Assembly (NCBI RefSeq): GCF_001623525.1
Contig: NZ_CP015225.1
Coordinates: 2,356,001 to 2,420,000, forward strand
Source of the DNA: Pseudomonas fluorescens
Lineage (GTDB): Bacteria; Pseudomonadota; Gammaproteobacteria; Pseudomonadales; Pseudomonadaceae
DNA length: 64,000 nt
Direction: 5' to 3'
Shown here: positions 19,237 through 29,000 of the stretch, in pieces
Layout of the letters: each line of letters starts with the position of its first letter
Position numbering within the stretch: the first letter of the stretch is position 1
Made by a program: the position numbers and the translations under genes
Notes under the pieces: model-generated
The model's input: the letters and a program-made list of their open reading frames with translations, nothing else
Databases searched by the model: none
Told to the model about the DNA's origin: nothing

Positions 19237-20387
19237 GAAGACTCTCCTTTCACGATTTCAGACAGTACGGCTCCAAAAACTAATTCTTCAGTTAGGTCAT
19301 TGCGGTCTAATAGTGTGCGAAGATTAGTTGTTAGCTTGACGACCGCACCTGTAATTGTCTTCATATCTATTTTTCCAACAGCCAGGTTATCTGTCAGACT
19401 TGTTATTTCATCCATTAGCTCAAGAAGTTTTAGCTCCTGGATTGTGTGCCTATTAACGCGATACCAGGTTTCCCACTGCGACTTAAAGTTTGCAAATGAG
19501 TTAAGCGTTTCTTCTTTATAGTTGTTTCGCTTTAATACGCGCTGAAGAATCGAAACGCTTTTAATAGCGCTCGGGTCGCCGCCATTTCTGAGGAGATAAT
19601 AGGCCGATCGAGAAATAGCAAGGATGTCGAGCATGTCATCGAGGGTCACACTCGCTTTATCATTAAGCATAGCCTCGGTCATGCTGTCCTTTATTTCTTC
19701 TGATGATTTGCTTTCTATTAATGATAGAAGCTGAATGATCAGAAGCCGAATCTCCTTCGGAGTCAAATTGATTTCACTGTATTTGTAAATATGACTATGT
19801 GCGCTTGAAACGAAGTTATCGTCGTCGTCGTTCAAGATTTGCTGGCGAGGCATTAGTTTTAGGTGCGACAGGAAGTGGAGAACTTCCTTGTCGGTCTTTG
19901 CTGACAGACTTGGTACAAGTTTTTTAGTTTCAGCTATTAGCGTTGCCGTGTGTTTGGATACAACATTGCCGGATTGTGCATCGTTGACCAAACCTTCGAC
20001 ATCATCGTCGAAGTTGATGTTCGTTAAGATGACAAGAGAGTGACAGGTGTCACCGAAGTTATCTACGTGCAACAACATCTTGCCGGCAAAGCTGTTGGGC
20101 AAATCGTGGCCGTTTTTTTTGGTTTTCTTGATACCAAATATTTCTAGGATATTGTAAAGATGGTTCTGCTTTGTCTTTGTTTTGACCTGTACGAAGCGGT
20201 AGTAGATCTCTCCGTCATCAACAAACTTGACCACGTAATCTTCGTGGTAGTCGCAAAAGACTCGCTCAATGGCGCAGTCTTCGAGGAGTGCTAAGCATTC
20301 TAGGCTTGCGGCTTTGAATTGGGCCTTAAATCTGTGAATGGTATCTCTACCGTTCAACTCGCGAGCCTTAACTTCATGAAGTTTCAT
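19233..20387 (-). CDS. lmuA: Lamassu LmuA-like effector with Cap4-type (DUF4297) nuclease domain
   Basis: A 384-residue effector. The N-terminus (GRDTIHRFKAQFKAASLECL) and the FCDYHEDYVVKF ... FVQVKTK pattern match the DUF4297/Cap4 dsDNA nuclease family. Candidate PD-(D/E)xK catalytic residues are Asp46, Glu49 or Asp50, Gln67 and Lys69. The rest is helical and probably binds the SMC subunit. It is first in a three-gene minus-strand operon with lmuC and lmuB, giving a Lamassu-Cap4 type system: once activated, the nuclease degrades DNA and stops phage or plasmid spread. Codon use is more AT-rich than that of the ICE core. Confidence 0.85.
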   Translation of the reverse strand: MKLHEVKARELNGRDTIHRFKAQFKAASLECLALLEDCAIERVFCDYHEDYVVKFVDDGEIYYRFVQVKTKTKQNHLYNILEIFGIKKTKKNGHDLPNSFAGKMLLHVDNFGDTCHSLVILTNINFDDDVEGLVNDAQSGNVVSKHTATLIAETKKLVPSLSAKTDKEVLHFLSHLKLMPRQQILNDDDDNFVSSAHSHIYKYSEINLTPKEIRLLIIQLLSLIESKSSEEIKDSMTEAMLNDKASVTLDDMLDILAISRSAYYLLRNGGDPSAIKSVSILQRVLKRNNYKEETLNSFANFKSQWETWYRVNRHTIQELKLLELMDEITSLTDNLAVGKIDMKTITGAVVKLTTNLRTLLDRNDLTEELVFGAVLSEIVKGESS

Positions 20388-20934
20388 ATATAGCGCTCAG
20401 CGTTCTTTGTCGGATTGGAGCCGGCTATTCTGAACGGTTGAGAAGCGCTGCAGTTACGTGCCCCCCAAACGGTTCGGCGGCACACATGGCATTTAGTGAG
20501 GTGAGGGGCGTGTTCTGATGTGATCGCGGTAGCAACAAGCTGCCGGGCTTGAGTAGTGCGATGTCGTGAGCGCTGATATTCACGATTAGCTTCCATTGCT
20601 AAGGCCCTTGGGGCTGATGGTCTTTTAGTCGCTGCATCATATGCGGCTGATTGCCATCAGTAAACGATGCTGGACGATCTAGGTTGCCGCACACAATCTC
20701 CTCACTCTGTGTGATAGATGATTATGTTGGCACCGTCCGCTGCCTTGTACCTGGCAAGACACCGCAGCCCCCTGATCGTACCGGTGTGCGGTTCGCCATT
20801 TGGGATTGTATTTAAGACGAATAGGTGTTTTGTCAGACGTCCGTTTCTGCCCCGCCCTGAGAGGCTGCTTCTGGCCGGTTGTTGACGCAGTCAGGCCACA
20901 AACTGACACCAAAGCGGTCCCCTCCCAGACCAAT
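20388..20934. other. Gene-free region between Lamassu operon and rulAB fusion
   Basis: No supported gene in about 550 bp. Minus-strand ORFs here (20384-20596 and 20679-20933) are rich in Arg, Thr and Ser without a protein-like pattern. It must hold the promoter of the minus-strand Lamassu operon, but I cannot place -35/-10 boxes with confidence. Confidence 0.35.
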
Positions 20935-21300
20935 TTAATGGCAATGAACCCGCCATAGCTGATCCAGCTTGGTGGTATAGCTCTGACTCATCATCTCCCG
21001 CCGCATCCCCCAATCAGGGTCGCCAGGCACGCTCGCAGAGCGCAGCGTCCCCCTGCCCCATCGCCCATTGATCTGGTCCAACACAGCCATCAGCTTTGTC
21101 GCCTTGGCAGGCTGCATGCTCTCCCCGGCAATCGAGACCAGGTACACATGTGGGGCACGGATATTCAGAACCTCATCCAATGAGATATGCGCTTCGATGT
21201 GATCCGCCGCAGGGGATGGAAACCCGGCTGGCACACGAAACGAACACAAGGGCAGCTTCAAGCCACCCACGGCGATAAGACCGAGAATTGAAAAGCTCAT
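20935..21300 (-). pseudogene. rulA'-'rulB in-frame fusion (umuD/umuC remnant)
   Basis: A 121-residue ORF from the ATG at 21300. The first half is the N-terminus of a RulA/UmuD-type protein: KLPLCSFRVPAGFPSPAADH, then SLDEVLNIRAPHVYLVSIAGESM including the Ser nucleophile region. At about 21107-21116 it switches directly into the C-terminal end of a RulB/UmuC-type polymerase (KLMAVLDQINGRWG ... TTKLDQLWRVHC). A deletion between the two genes joined them in frame, removing the rest of UmuD and almost all of UmuC. Neither activity can remain. A LexA box lies 21 bases upstream of the start. The rulB part is repeated at 33077-33250. Confidence 0.82.
20942..21115. repeat. 174-bp rulB 3'-end direct repeat, left copy
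   Basis: Aligns base for base without gaps to 33077-33250 in the same orientation (constant offset 12135), with about 12 mismatches by eye (roughly 93% identity). Both copies encode the RulB C-terminus. They bracket the peroxidase/RHS/AbiC cargo. Confidence 0.85.
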
Positions 21301-21320
21301 GACGCACGACACCAAAACAA

Positions 21321-21336
21321 CTGTACGAACATACAG
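21321..21336 (-). promoter_or_regulatory. LexA (SOS) box upstream of rulA remnant
   Basis: CTGTACGAACATACAG fits the CTGT-N8-ACAG LexA consensus exactly at both half-sites. It lies 21 bases upstream of the rulA' ATG, the place where umuD/rulA promoters carry their SOS box. DNA-damage control of the fused remnant is therefore likely to survive. Confidence 0.8.
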
Positions 21337-21864
21337 TTAACGTTGTACAAGTATGTCGGTCAATTTGTATAGGAATTATCAGACAAGCGGAATCGGAAGG
21401 ACGGAGGCTACGGTACGTCTTCCCAATTTGAAGGAGGTGCCAAGCGTGTCGCTAACTTGGTACTCAAGACCGATGAGCTTTCCCATCTAAACGATCAACC
21501 ACCGTGAGCGGCAGGATCAAGCGACTCAGGTTAATTTCAAAATGCCATTGCTTTTTCTAAACGCTGAACTAGTGTCACATCGTACTGGACGCGCTACAGA
21601 TCGTAGACGCTTGATCTGCCCTAGGTCATGGAATGAAGACCCATCATGAACATGAAAATGTTCAAACCGCTGTGCATACGATGTGTACGTGGGGCCCAAG
21701 ATGGCTCTGGTTCACAGGGAGGTGCTTATGGTGGCTTCAGGTTCAAAACTTCAACAAATAATGTTGAGTATCCAATGGATTGATACGAAACATTCTCCAT
21801 TTTTCCACGACCTTATCGGCCCTCGTGCCTCTCGACTCCAGTCCACCAAGCACCAGAACTGAGC
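21337..21864. other. Gene-free region between rulAB remnant and peroxidase gene
   Basis: About 530 bp without a supported gene. A 34-codon minus-strand ORF lies near 21367-21490 but nothing identifies it. The promoter of the peroxidase-RHS operon must lie here; no clear -35/-10 pair was found by eye. Confidence 0.3.
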
Positions 21865-23013
21865 ATGCGCACCATGCGCGGTTTGAGCATGTGCGTGTTG
21901 CTGCTACCGGGCACAATGGTCGTGGCCGACTCAGCGCTTCGTTTGTCAGCTGGGTGTGCTGAGCAAACTGCAGATCATCTGCTGGGGCTTCCAGCGGTTA
22001 CTGAAATCCCGTTACCCAATCATCTGACAGACAAAGCCGAACTTGGCAAAAAACTCTTCTTTGATAAGCAACTGAGTGCCGATGGCTCGATCAGTTGCGC
22101 CACTTGTCACAGCCCCGAACGCGGCTTTATTGATGGTTTGCCACGTGCTCAGGGCATTCATGGTCAGTTGGGTACACGCAATACCCCTACCCTCATCAAT
22201 GCAGCATATGCCAGCACTCAGTTCTGGGACGGACGACGCGAAAGCCTCGAGACGCAAGCGACGGATCCCCTCTTTAACCCAATCGAACACAACGTAAAGG
22301 ATGAGGCGCAGCTCCTCCAAACCATTCGGCAGGACAGTTACTACGCAGCGGCTTTCGAGAAGGTATTTTCGACAGCCCCTGAGGCATTAACGACCATGCA
22401 GGTTGCGCAAGCTATTTCTGCCTACGAGCGCACCCTGGTGGCAGGTAACTCTGCGTTTGATCGCTACCTCTACGGACACGACAAAACGGCCCTGGCGACA
22501 GATGCTTTGCGCGGCCTGGCGCTATTTCGTGGTCGTGCCCAATGCGAGCAATGCCATGTCATCGGCGAGACCAGCGCATTGTTCACCGATCAACAATTTC
22601 ACACCCTGGGTGTTGGATTCAGGTATCTGGCGGATCGCTTGGCTCCAGCGGCGATTCAATTTGCAAAGCTGACTGCAACGGAACGCCAGGCTCTCGTGCA
22701 ATCTGATCCTGCCTCGGCCGAGCTGGGTCGTTTCAGCGTCACTCTCAATCCAATCGATCTCGGCCGCTTTCGCACTCCCAGCCTACGCAATGTGGCTGAG
22801 ACAGCGCCCTATATGCACGACGGCAGCGTTGCAACGCTTGAAGAAGCCGTAGATCTGGAAGCGTATTACCGCAGTATCCAAGCCAGTCGCCCTTTGGTTC
22901 TGACACCGACGGAAAAAAACGATTTGGTGGCGTTTCTCAAAGCCCTGACCAGTCCTCATTTCAAGCAAGACCCTGCATGTGAATCAGCCCACACACAACA
23001 GAACCGAGGATAG
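21865..23013 (+). CDS. Di-heme cytochrome c peroxidase / MauG-like protein
   Basis: A 382-residue exported di-heme protein. After a signal segment (about residues 5-22), two c-type heme sites are visible: CATCH (78-82) and CEQCH (227-231). Conserved family features LGKKLFFDKQLS, the GTRNTPTL block and the FRTPSLRNVAETAPYMHDGS block (about 302-321) are present. Bacterial cytochrome c peroxidases of this type reduce hydrogen peroxide in the periplasm. Members of the wider MauG/MbnH branch instead oxidise residues of a partner protein. Only four bases separate its stop from the next ATG, and the downstream gene encodes an exported repeat protein, so a partner-modifying role is possible. Confidence 0.85.
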   Translation: MRTMRGLSMCVLLLPGTMVVADSALRLSAGCAEQTADHLLGLPAVTEIPLPNHLTDKAELGKKLFFDKQLSADGSISCATCHSPERGFIDGLPRAQGIHGQLGTRNTPTLINAAYASTQFWDGRRESLETQATDPLFNPIEHNVKDEAQLLQTIRQDSYYAAAFEKVFSTAPEALTTMQVAQAISAYERTLVAGNSAFDRYLYGHDKTALATDALRGLALFRGRAQCEQCHVIGETSALFTDQQFHTLGVGFRYLADRLAPAAIQFAKLTATERQALVQSDPASAELGRFSVTLNPIDLGRFRTPSLRNVAETAPYMHDGSVATLEEAVDLEAYYRSIQASRPLVLTPTEKNDLVAFLKALTSPHFKQDPACESAHTQQNRG

Positions 23014-23017
23014 GGAT

Positions 23018-26000
23018 ATGTCGCAGCAAGTGTCGGAGTGGTATCGGCTCGTTGTGATGACAGGGTGGATGCTGAGCATGGCGTTTACCGGCCAACTCTC
23101 TGCCGCCCCTACGGTGACCTTAACGACGCCGGCAAGTGGCGCCTCGTTTATCGTACCAGCGACAATCAGCTTGGCCGCAAACGCAGCTACAAGTGTTGGA
23201 AGCATTTCAAAAGTAGAGTTCTATCAGGGTACCACCCTACTGAGCACGGCCACCCTTGCGCCATTTGCTTTCAAGTGGACGAATGTTTCACCAGGCACCT
23301 ACAGCCTCACGGCCAAAGCCACAGACTCCCAAAACGTCTCCACAACCTCGCCCGCCGTCAGCATCACTGTAGGCACCGGTTCCATTGGTTATAGCTACGA
23401 CGTGGCCGGTCACCTCGCTGGCGTCACCAATAGCACGGCATCGGCTGAATACAATTACGACGTGGTAGGTAATATCACCGCCATCAAGGCCTATGCTGCG
23501 GGCAATCCCAGCATCTTGACCTTCTCACCCGTGCGGGGATCGGTCGGCACAACCGTCACCATTGACGGCAACAACTTCAGTAGCACGGTAAGTCAGAATA
23601 CCGTGCAGTTCAATGGCGTAACCGCCAGCTCAGTGACCATCGATCCCAGTTATCCGAACCGTCTGACCGTGGTGGTTCCAAGCGGCGCCACTACGGGATC
23701 GGTCAACGTGACCACGCCGGCGGGCAGTGCCACCTCGACGGGCAATTTCACCGTTGCAGCGAGTCCAGCTCCTACCATTTCAAACTTGTCACCGATTATC
23801 GGCACAGCCGGCACCGCGCTGACCATCTCAGGAAGTAACTTCCAGAGCGACAAATTCAAAGAAAAAGCGATTTTGAACAACAGCCCGTTGATCATCACTT
23901 CCACCAGTACAAGCACCATCGCAACGAGCATTCCCACCAAAACCATGGGCGGTAAAGTCAGTGTTACCACGGCCTATGGCTCGACCGTCAGCGCGCAGGA
24001 TCTATTCATTCCGCCCTCTCCATTGCTAGCGACGGACATTCAATACATGGATCGTCTGGCCGTTGGGGTGAGCAAGACAGCCAGTATCACCACCGGGGGT
24101 AAAAAGGGACTGCTTCTCTTTGATGCCACACAAAACCAGCGCTTTTATCTGAATGTAATGGGGGCGACCTTTTCGGCTTGTATTACCCTCGCCATTTACA
24201 CTCCCGATGGCAGTCTCCTAACCACTACGCCATGTTCCCTCTCCCCTGGCGATATAGACACCACCTCATTGCCGTCCGCCGGCACCTATACAATTTTGAT
24301 CAACCCAAACAGTAACGCCACGGGCAATGTCACCCTCAAACTGTATGACGTGCCGCCAGACTCAACAGGGATCATGAGTATTGACGGCCCTGACGCCACA
24401 CTGGCATCGGCCTCCGTCGGTCAAAACGGCAGCCTGACGTTCAGTGGCACCGCCGGCCAACGTATCTATCTCAGTGCCACCAATTCCACCTATCCCCGCA
24501 GTGAAGGACTCAATCTCTATAAGCCGGACGCCAGCGGGAATGCCAACACCAATAACGCCAACATCATCTATAGCAATCCTTGGTCGACAGGTTCCTACAC
24601 GGACACCCTGACACTTCCGGCCACGGGCACCTACACCATCTTTCTCAACCCGAACGGCGCAGACACCGGCAGCATGACGTTCCACCTGGTCAGTGTGCCT
24701 GCGGATGCCACAGGTACGATCAGCGTCGGTGGGAGCGATACCACCCTGACCACCACCGTTGGCCAAAATGGCAGCCTGACTTTCAGCGGCACTGCCGGAC
24801 AACGCATCTACCTCAGCGCCCCCAACTCCACCTATCCCCGCAGCGAAGGGCTCAATCTCTATAAGCCGGACGCCAGTGGGAATGCCAACACCAATAACGC
24901 CAACATCATCTACAGCAGTCCATGGTCAACGGGCTCCTACTCGGACACCTTGACGCTCCCAGCGACCGGCACCTACACCATCTACCTCAACCCTAACGGG
25001 GCTGACACCGGCAGCATGACGTTCCATCTGATCAGCGTGCCCGCTGATGCCACAGGCACGATCAGCATTGATGGGGCCGACGCCACCCTGACCACCACCA
25101 TCGGCCAAAATGGCAGCCTGACCTTCAGCGGTACTGCCGGGCAACGCATCTACCTCAGCGCCCCCAATTCCACCTATCCTCGCAGCGAAGGGCTCAATTT
25201 CTATAAGCCGGACGCCAGCGGGAATGCCAACATCAATAGCGCCAACATCATCTACAGCAGTCCATGGTCAACGGGCTCCTACACCGACACCCTGACGCTC
25301 CCAGCGACCGGCACCTATACCATCTACCTCAACCCGACCGGCGCCGACACTGGCAGCATGACGTTCCACTTGATCAGCGTGCCCGCTGATGCCACCGGCA
25401 CGATGAGCATTGATGGGGCCGACGCCACTCTGACCACAACCGCCATTGGCCAGAACGGCAGCCTGACCTTCAGTGGCACCTCCGGCCAACGTATTTACCT
25501 CAGCGTACCTAACTCAACCTATCCCCGCAGCGAAGGGGTCAACCTCTATAAACCGGACGCCAGCGGAAATGCCAACACCAACAGCGGCAACATTATTTAT
25601 AGCAATCCATGGTCGACAGGTTCCTACACGAACACTCTTACGCTTCCGGCTACGGGCACCTACACCATCTATCTCAACCCTAACGGGGCTGACACCGGCA
25701 GCATGACATTTCATCTGACCAGTGTGCCGGCAGATGTAACCGGCACAGTCACGATCAATGGCTCAGCCTTTACCGTCACCACAACGGCAGAGGGACAAAA
25801 TGCCAGTGCGACGTTCAGCGGTACATCGAGTCAGGTGGCAACGGTTCACCTGACCACTAACAGTATTGGCAATGTGACCGTCACCTTAAAAAGACCCGAC
25901 AACACAGCCCTTACATCGACGACGTCCAGCAGCTCCAGTTTCAATTTATCGCCTCAGACTCTTCCCACCACCGGCACCTATACGATCTATGTCGATCCGT

Positions 26001-26047
26001 CCGCTGCCAATGTGGGCTCCATTAGCGTCAGCGTGACCAATCCTTGA
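23018..26047 (+). CDS. Secreted repeat protein with Ig-like, IPT/TIG and tandem 114-residue repeats
   Basis: A 1009-residue exported protein from the ATG at 23018; a GTG at 22979 overlaps the peroxidase gene and is less likely. In order: signal peptide (about residues 10-32), an Ig-like domain (VEFYQGTTLL ... SPAVSITV), a short piece with two YD/RHS-type repeats (YSYDVAGHLAGV, YNYDVVGNITAI), IPT/TIG-like domains (PVRGSVGTTVTIDGNNF and PIIGTAGTALTISGSNF), then beta domains resembling PPC domains. Four of these are nearly identical 114-115 residue repeats (24365-25738), followed by a diverged fifth. It looks like an extracellular or surface scaffold. It lies between the di-heme peroxidase and the RHS toxin on one transcript. 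Confidence 0.75.
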   Translation: MSQQVSEWYRLVVMTGWMLSMAFTGQLSAAPTVTLTTPASGASFIVPATISLAANAATSVGSISKVEFYQGTTLLSTATLAPFAFKWTNVSPGTYSLTAKATDSQNVSTTSPAVSITVGTGSIGYSYDVAGHLAGVTNSTASAEYNYDVVGNITAIKAYAAGNPSILTFSPVRGSVGTTVTIDGNNFSSTVSQNTVQFNGVTASSVTIDPSYPNRLTVVVPSGATTGSVNVTTPAGSATSTGNFTVAASPAPTISNLSPIIGTAGTALTISGSNFQSDKFKEKAILNNSPLIITSTSTSTIATSIPTKTMGGKVSVTTAYGSTVSAQDLFIPPSPLLATDIQYMDRLAVGVSKTASITTGGKKGLLLFDATQNQRFYLNVMGATFSACITLAIYTPDGSLLTTTPCSLSPGDIDTTSLPSAGTYTILINPNSNATGNVTLKLYDVPPDSTGIMSIDGPDATLASASVGQNGSLTFSGTAGQRIYLSATNSTYPRSEGLNLYKPDASGNANTNNANIIYSNPWSTGSYTDTLTLPATGTYTIFLNPNGADTGSMTFHLVSVPADATGTISVGGSDTTLTTTVGQNGSLTFSGTAGQRIYLSAPNSTYPRSEGLNLYKPDASGNANTNNANIIYSSPWSTGSYSDTLTLPATGTYTIYLNPNGADTGSMTFHLISVPADATGTISIDGADATLTTTIGQNGSLTFSGTAGQRIYLSAPNSTYPRSEGLNFYKPDASGNANINSANIIYSSPWSTGSYTDTLTLPATGTYTIYLNPTGADTGSMTFHLISVPADATGTMSIDGADATLTTTAIGQNGSLTFSGTSGQRIYLSVPNSTYPRSEGVNLYKPDASGNANTNSGNIIYSNPWSTGSYTNTLTLPATGTYTIYLNPNGADTGSMTFHLTSVPADVTGTVTINGSAFTVTTTAEGQNASATFSGTSSQVATVHLTTNSIGNVTVTLKRPDNTALTSTTSSSSSFNLSPQTLPTTGTYTIYVDPSAANVGSISVSVTNP
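24365..25738 (+). repeat. Four near-identical 342-345 bp coding repeats
   Basis: Units at about 24365-24709 (345), 24710-25051 (342), 25052-25393 (342) and 25394-25738 (345). Each encodes the pattern QNGSLTFSGT, QRIYLS, NSTYPRSEG, YKPDASGNAN, WSTGSY, TLTLPATGTYTI, GADTGSMTFHL. The bases are nearly the same between units, which points to recent duplication or gene conversion. The length could vary between strains by recombination. Confidence 0.85.
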
Positions 26048-26058
26048 GGTAATACACC

Positions 26059-29000
26059 ATGAAAGGGAATTACTCCGGTTGTGGTGCATTCTCTAAAACC
26101 AAGATCTGGTTACGGCAGATGACACATTGCTCGTTACTGCTGATTGCCTGGCTTGCGCTAAGCATGATGAATTCCCAAGCGAGCGCCGCTTCGGCAATTG
26201 GCGGCGCTGCTGGTAGCGTGCCTACGCGTCACGCAGGTGAGGCCGCTACGTTGTTGCCTGATGGACGTTGGTTGCTCAGTGGAGGTTCGGAAAAAGGCGT
26301 GACACTCGCGACATTGACCGTGGTTGATCCAGTGACAAACACTGAAACGCTGTTCCCGGGCAACCTGAATACCCCACGCCAGGACCATACGGCCACCTTG
26401 TTACCCGATGGAACGGTACTCATCGTTGGCGGTGTGGGAGCAGAGGGCAGCCCCCTTAGCCAGGCCGAGCGCATCAACATCGAGAAGCAGCAGACCCAAC
26501 TTGTTACCGGTGCGGCTTTTACGCCCCGCTCCCGGCATACGGCTACCCTTTTGCTCGATGGACACGTTCTGTTAGTCGCAGGCTTGTCGCCTCAAAAAAC
26601 GGCGGTGACTAGCGCCGAACTGTGGGATCCACGTACGGGGACGGTGAATACGCTACCGGTTAGCTTATCGACTGCCCGCTATGGGCATACCGCGCAAACC
26701 TTGCCTTCCGGTTCCATCTTGATCCAGGGCGGCAAAGACCAAAGTGACAAACCAGTGGCGGGTAGCGAGCTTTATGACCCCGCCGGGCAAAAATTCTCCT
26801 CACTGGAGGAGAACCAATCAGGCTTGCCAGCGACGTCAACCTCCCTGCAGGGTCCTCCAGAAACGCAAGCCAGTCTGCCTGCGGCTAATGCTAACGCTGT
26901 CGGTCTCAACAGCTGGATCAGCCTGCATTTTTCCAAGCCGATGACGGTGACGTCACTGAACAGCAACACTGTGACGGTGATAGGCCCGACCGGTCAAATT
27001 ACCGGCAGAGTAACGCCTGTAGAAAACGGGCAAGCGGTGTTTTTTGTCCCGACGCAGGAGCTATTACCCAATACGCATTACAGTGTGTTTGTCAGCGGCG
27101 CCACAGATGCGAGCGGCACTCAACTTACACTGGCGGGGTACACCTTTACTACGCAGGCCCTGACCGCCAACACTGCGCCAACCAGCACCACCCCCTCTAG
27201 CGCTGTTGATGACCAAACCAAGCCGCTGGCCCCACTTGCCGACTCTGAGATGGTTAACGCCGGCCCTGAGGACTGGGTCCCCGGTCCTGAGCATTTAACC
27301 GGTGACTGGCGCACCAAACGTCCACCTTCTCCTTTGCAGGACCTCCCCCCTTTACAAGCCCCTTTGGGAGTCACGGCACTGGCGGGCCAGGTGCTGTTGA
27401 TGAATGGAAAGGCAGCTGTAGGTGTGAAATTAAAGATGGGAGAACAAAGCGCCGTTACCGACGCTACTGGTCGCTTTCTCCTGAGTGGTATCGGTACCGG
27501 AAATCAAACGCTCAGAATCGATGGCTCTGGTGCCAACAAACCAGGTCGTCAATATGGATTTTTTGATGATTTGGTTGTCATCTTTGAGAATGGCAAAACC
27601 CAGTCCCTGCAATACACCATTTGGCTGCCCCGTACCGACACACAACACGCGGTAAGCCTGCCATCCCCCACTACAAAAGAGGTGACCGTCACAACACCTC
27701 ATATTCCAGGGCTGGCGTTGCATATCCCTAAAGGAACCGTCATCCGAGATACCAACGGCGCCGTTGTCAGCTCCGTCAGCATTACCCCCATCCCAGTTGA
27801 CCGCACACCGTTTCCGCTTCCTACGCACGGCATCCCGGTGTATTTCACCATTCAGCCAGGCAGCGCAAATCTGCAAGCCATCGATCCAAGCAGTTTTAAG
27901 GCTGCACAGATCATTTACCCCAACTACAACAGCCGCCCGGCCGGCTCCGCGATGGACTTCTGGACTTACGACCCCGTCTATAAAGGTTGGTATGTCTATG
28001 GTGAGGGGCTTGTCTCACAAAATGGAAAACAAGTTATTCCGGGAGATGGGGTTGGCGTTTATGAGTTCACTGGAGCCATGGTCAGTGTGCCGTCTCTAGC
28101 GCCCGCAAAGAATCCAACGGCCGGTGGAGGCAACCAATTGCTGGGGGTTGCTTCGAGTGACAAGGCCGAGCCAGTGGATACGTCCACGGGCTTGTTCACA
28201 TACCCGCACACCGACCTGGTTGTCGCCGATACCCTTCCACTGATCTTAACTCGCACCTACCTTTCCGAGGACACTCGGTCACGAGCCTTCGGCATCGGTA
28301 CCAATCACGTCTATGACATTTTCATGGTCGGCGATACCAGCCCTTGGACCTATCAGGATCTGATTCTTTCAAACGGTGAACGCATTCACTTCAACCGGAC
28401 TTCGTCGGGTACCAGTTACGGGGATGCTGTGTACCAACACAATGGGTCACCCTCGGATCGATTCCAGGGGGCAACCATCTCATGGGTCGGCGGCACATGG
28501 CCGTGGCTGCTCAAGCTCAAAGATGGCTCAAAAATGTGGTTCCCGGACGCAGAGAACAACACTCGTCTGCAAAATGCAGCGATGACCCAAGCCATGGATC
28601 GATTTGGTAACACGGTCACACTGACACGAGACTCCCTTAACAACTTGCAGCGAGTGACATCCCCCAATGGGCACTGGATAAGTTTCACCTATGACTCCAG
28701 CGACCGCATTACGCAGGCCAGTGACAACATGGGCCGCACAGTCAGCTATACCTACGACAGCAACGGAAATCTTTGGAAGGTCACTGACGCCAATGGAGGC
28801 GTAGAAACCTATACCTATGACAGCTCACACCAGATGCTGACCATCACACGACCCAACGGCAATGTACTGCTGAGCAACAGTTACGATGCCAATGGCCGGG
28901 TCTCACAACAAATTCTTGGACCTGGGAGTTCCGTTGCAGGCACCTACCAATTTGCGTACACCCTCAGTGGCAGCCAAGTGACCCAGACGGACGTAACAGA

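Noticed and set aside
20384..20933. Minus-strand ORFs upstream of the Lamassu operon
   Set aside because: Arg/Thr/Ser-rich, no ribosome site, no family pattern; treated as gene-free.
24365..25738. Regular repeats suggesting a CRISPR array
   Set aside because: Units are about 342 bp, contiguous, without spacers, and stay in frame within a secreted protein gene.
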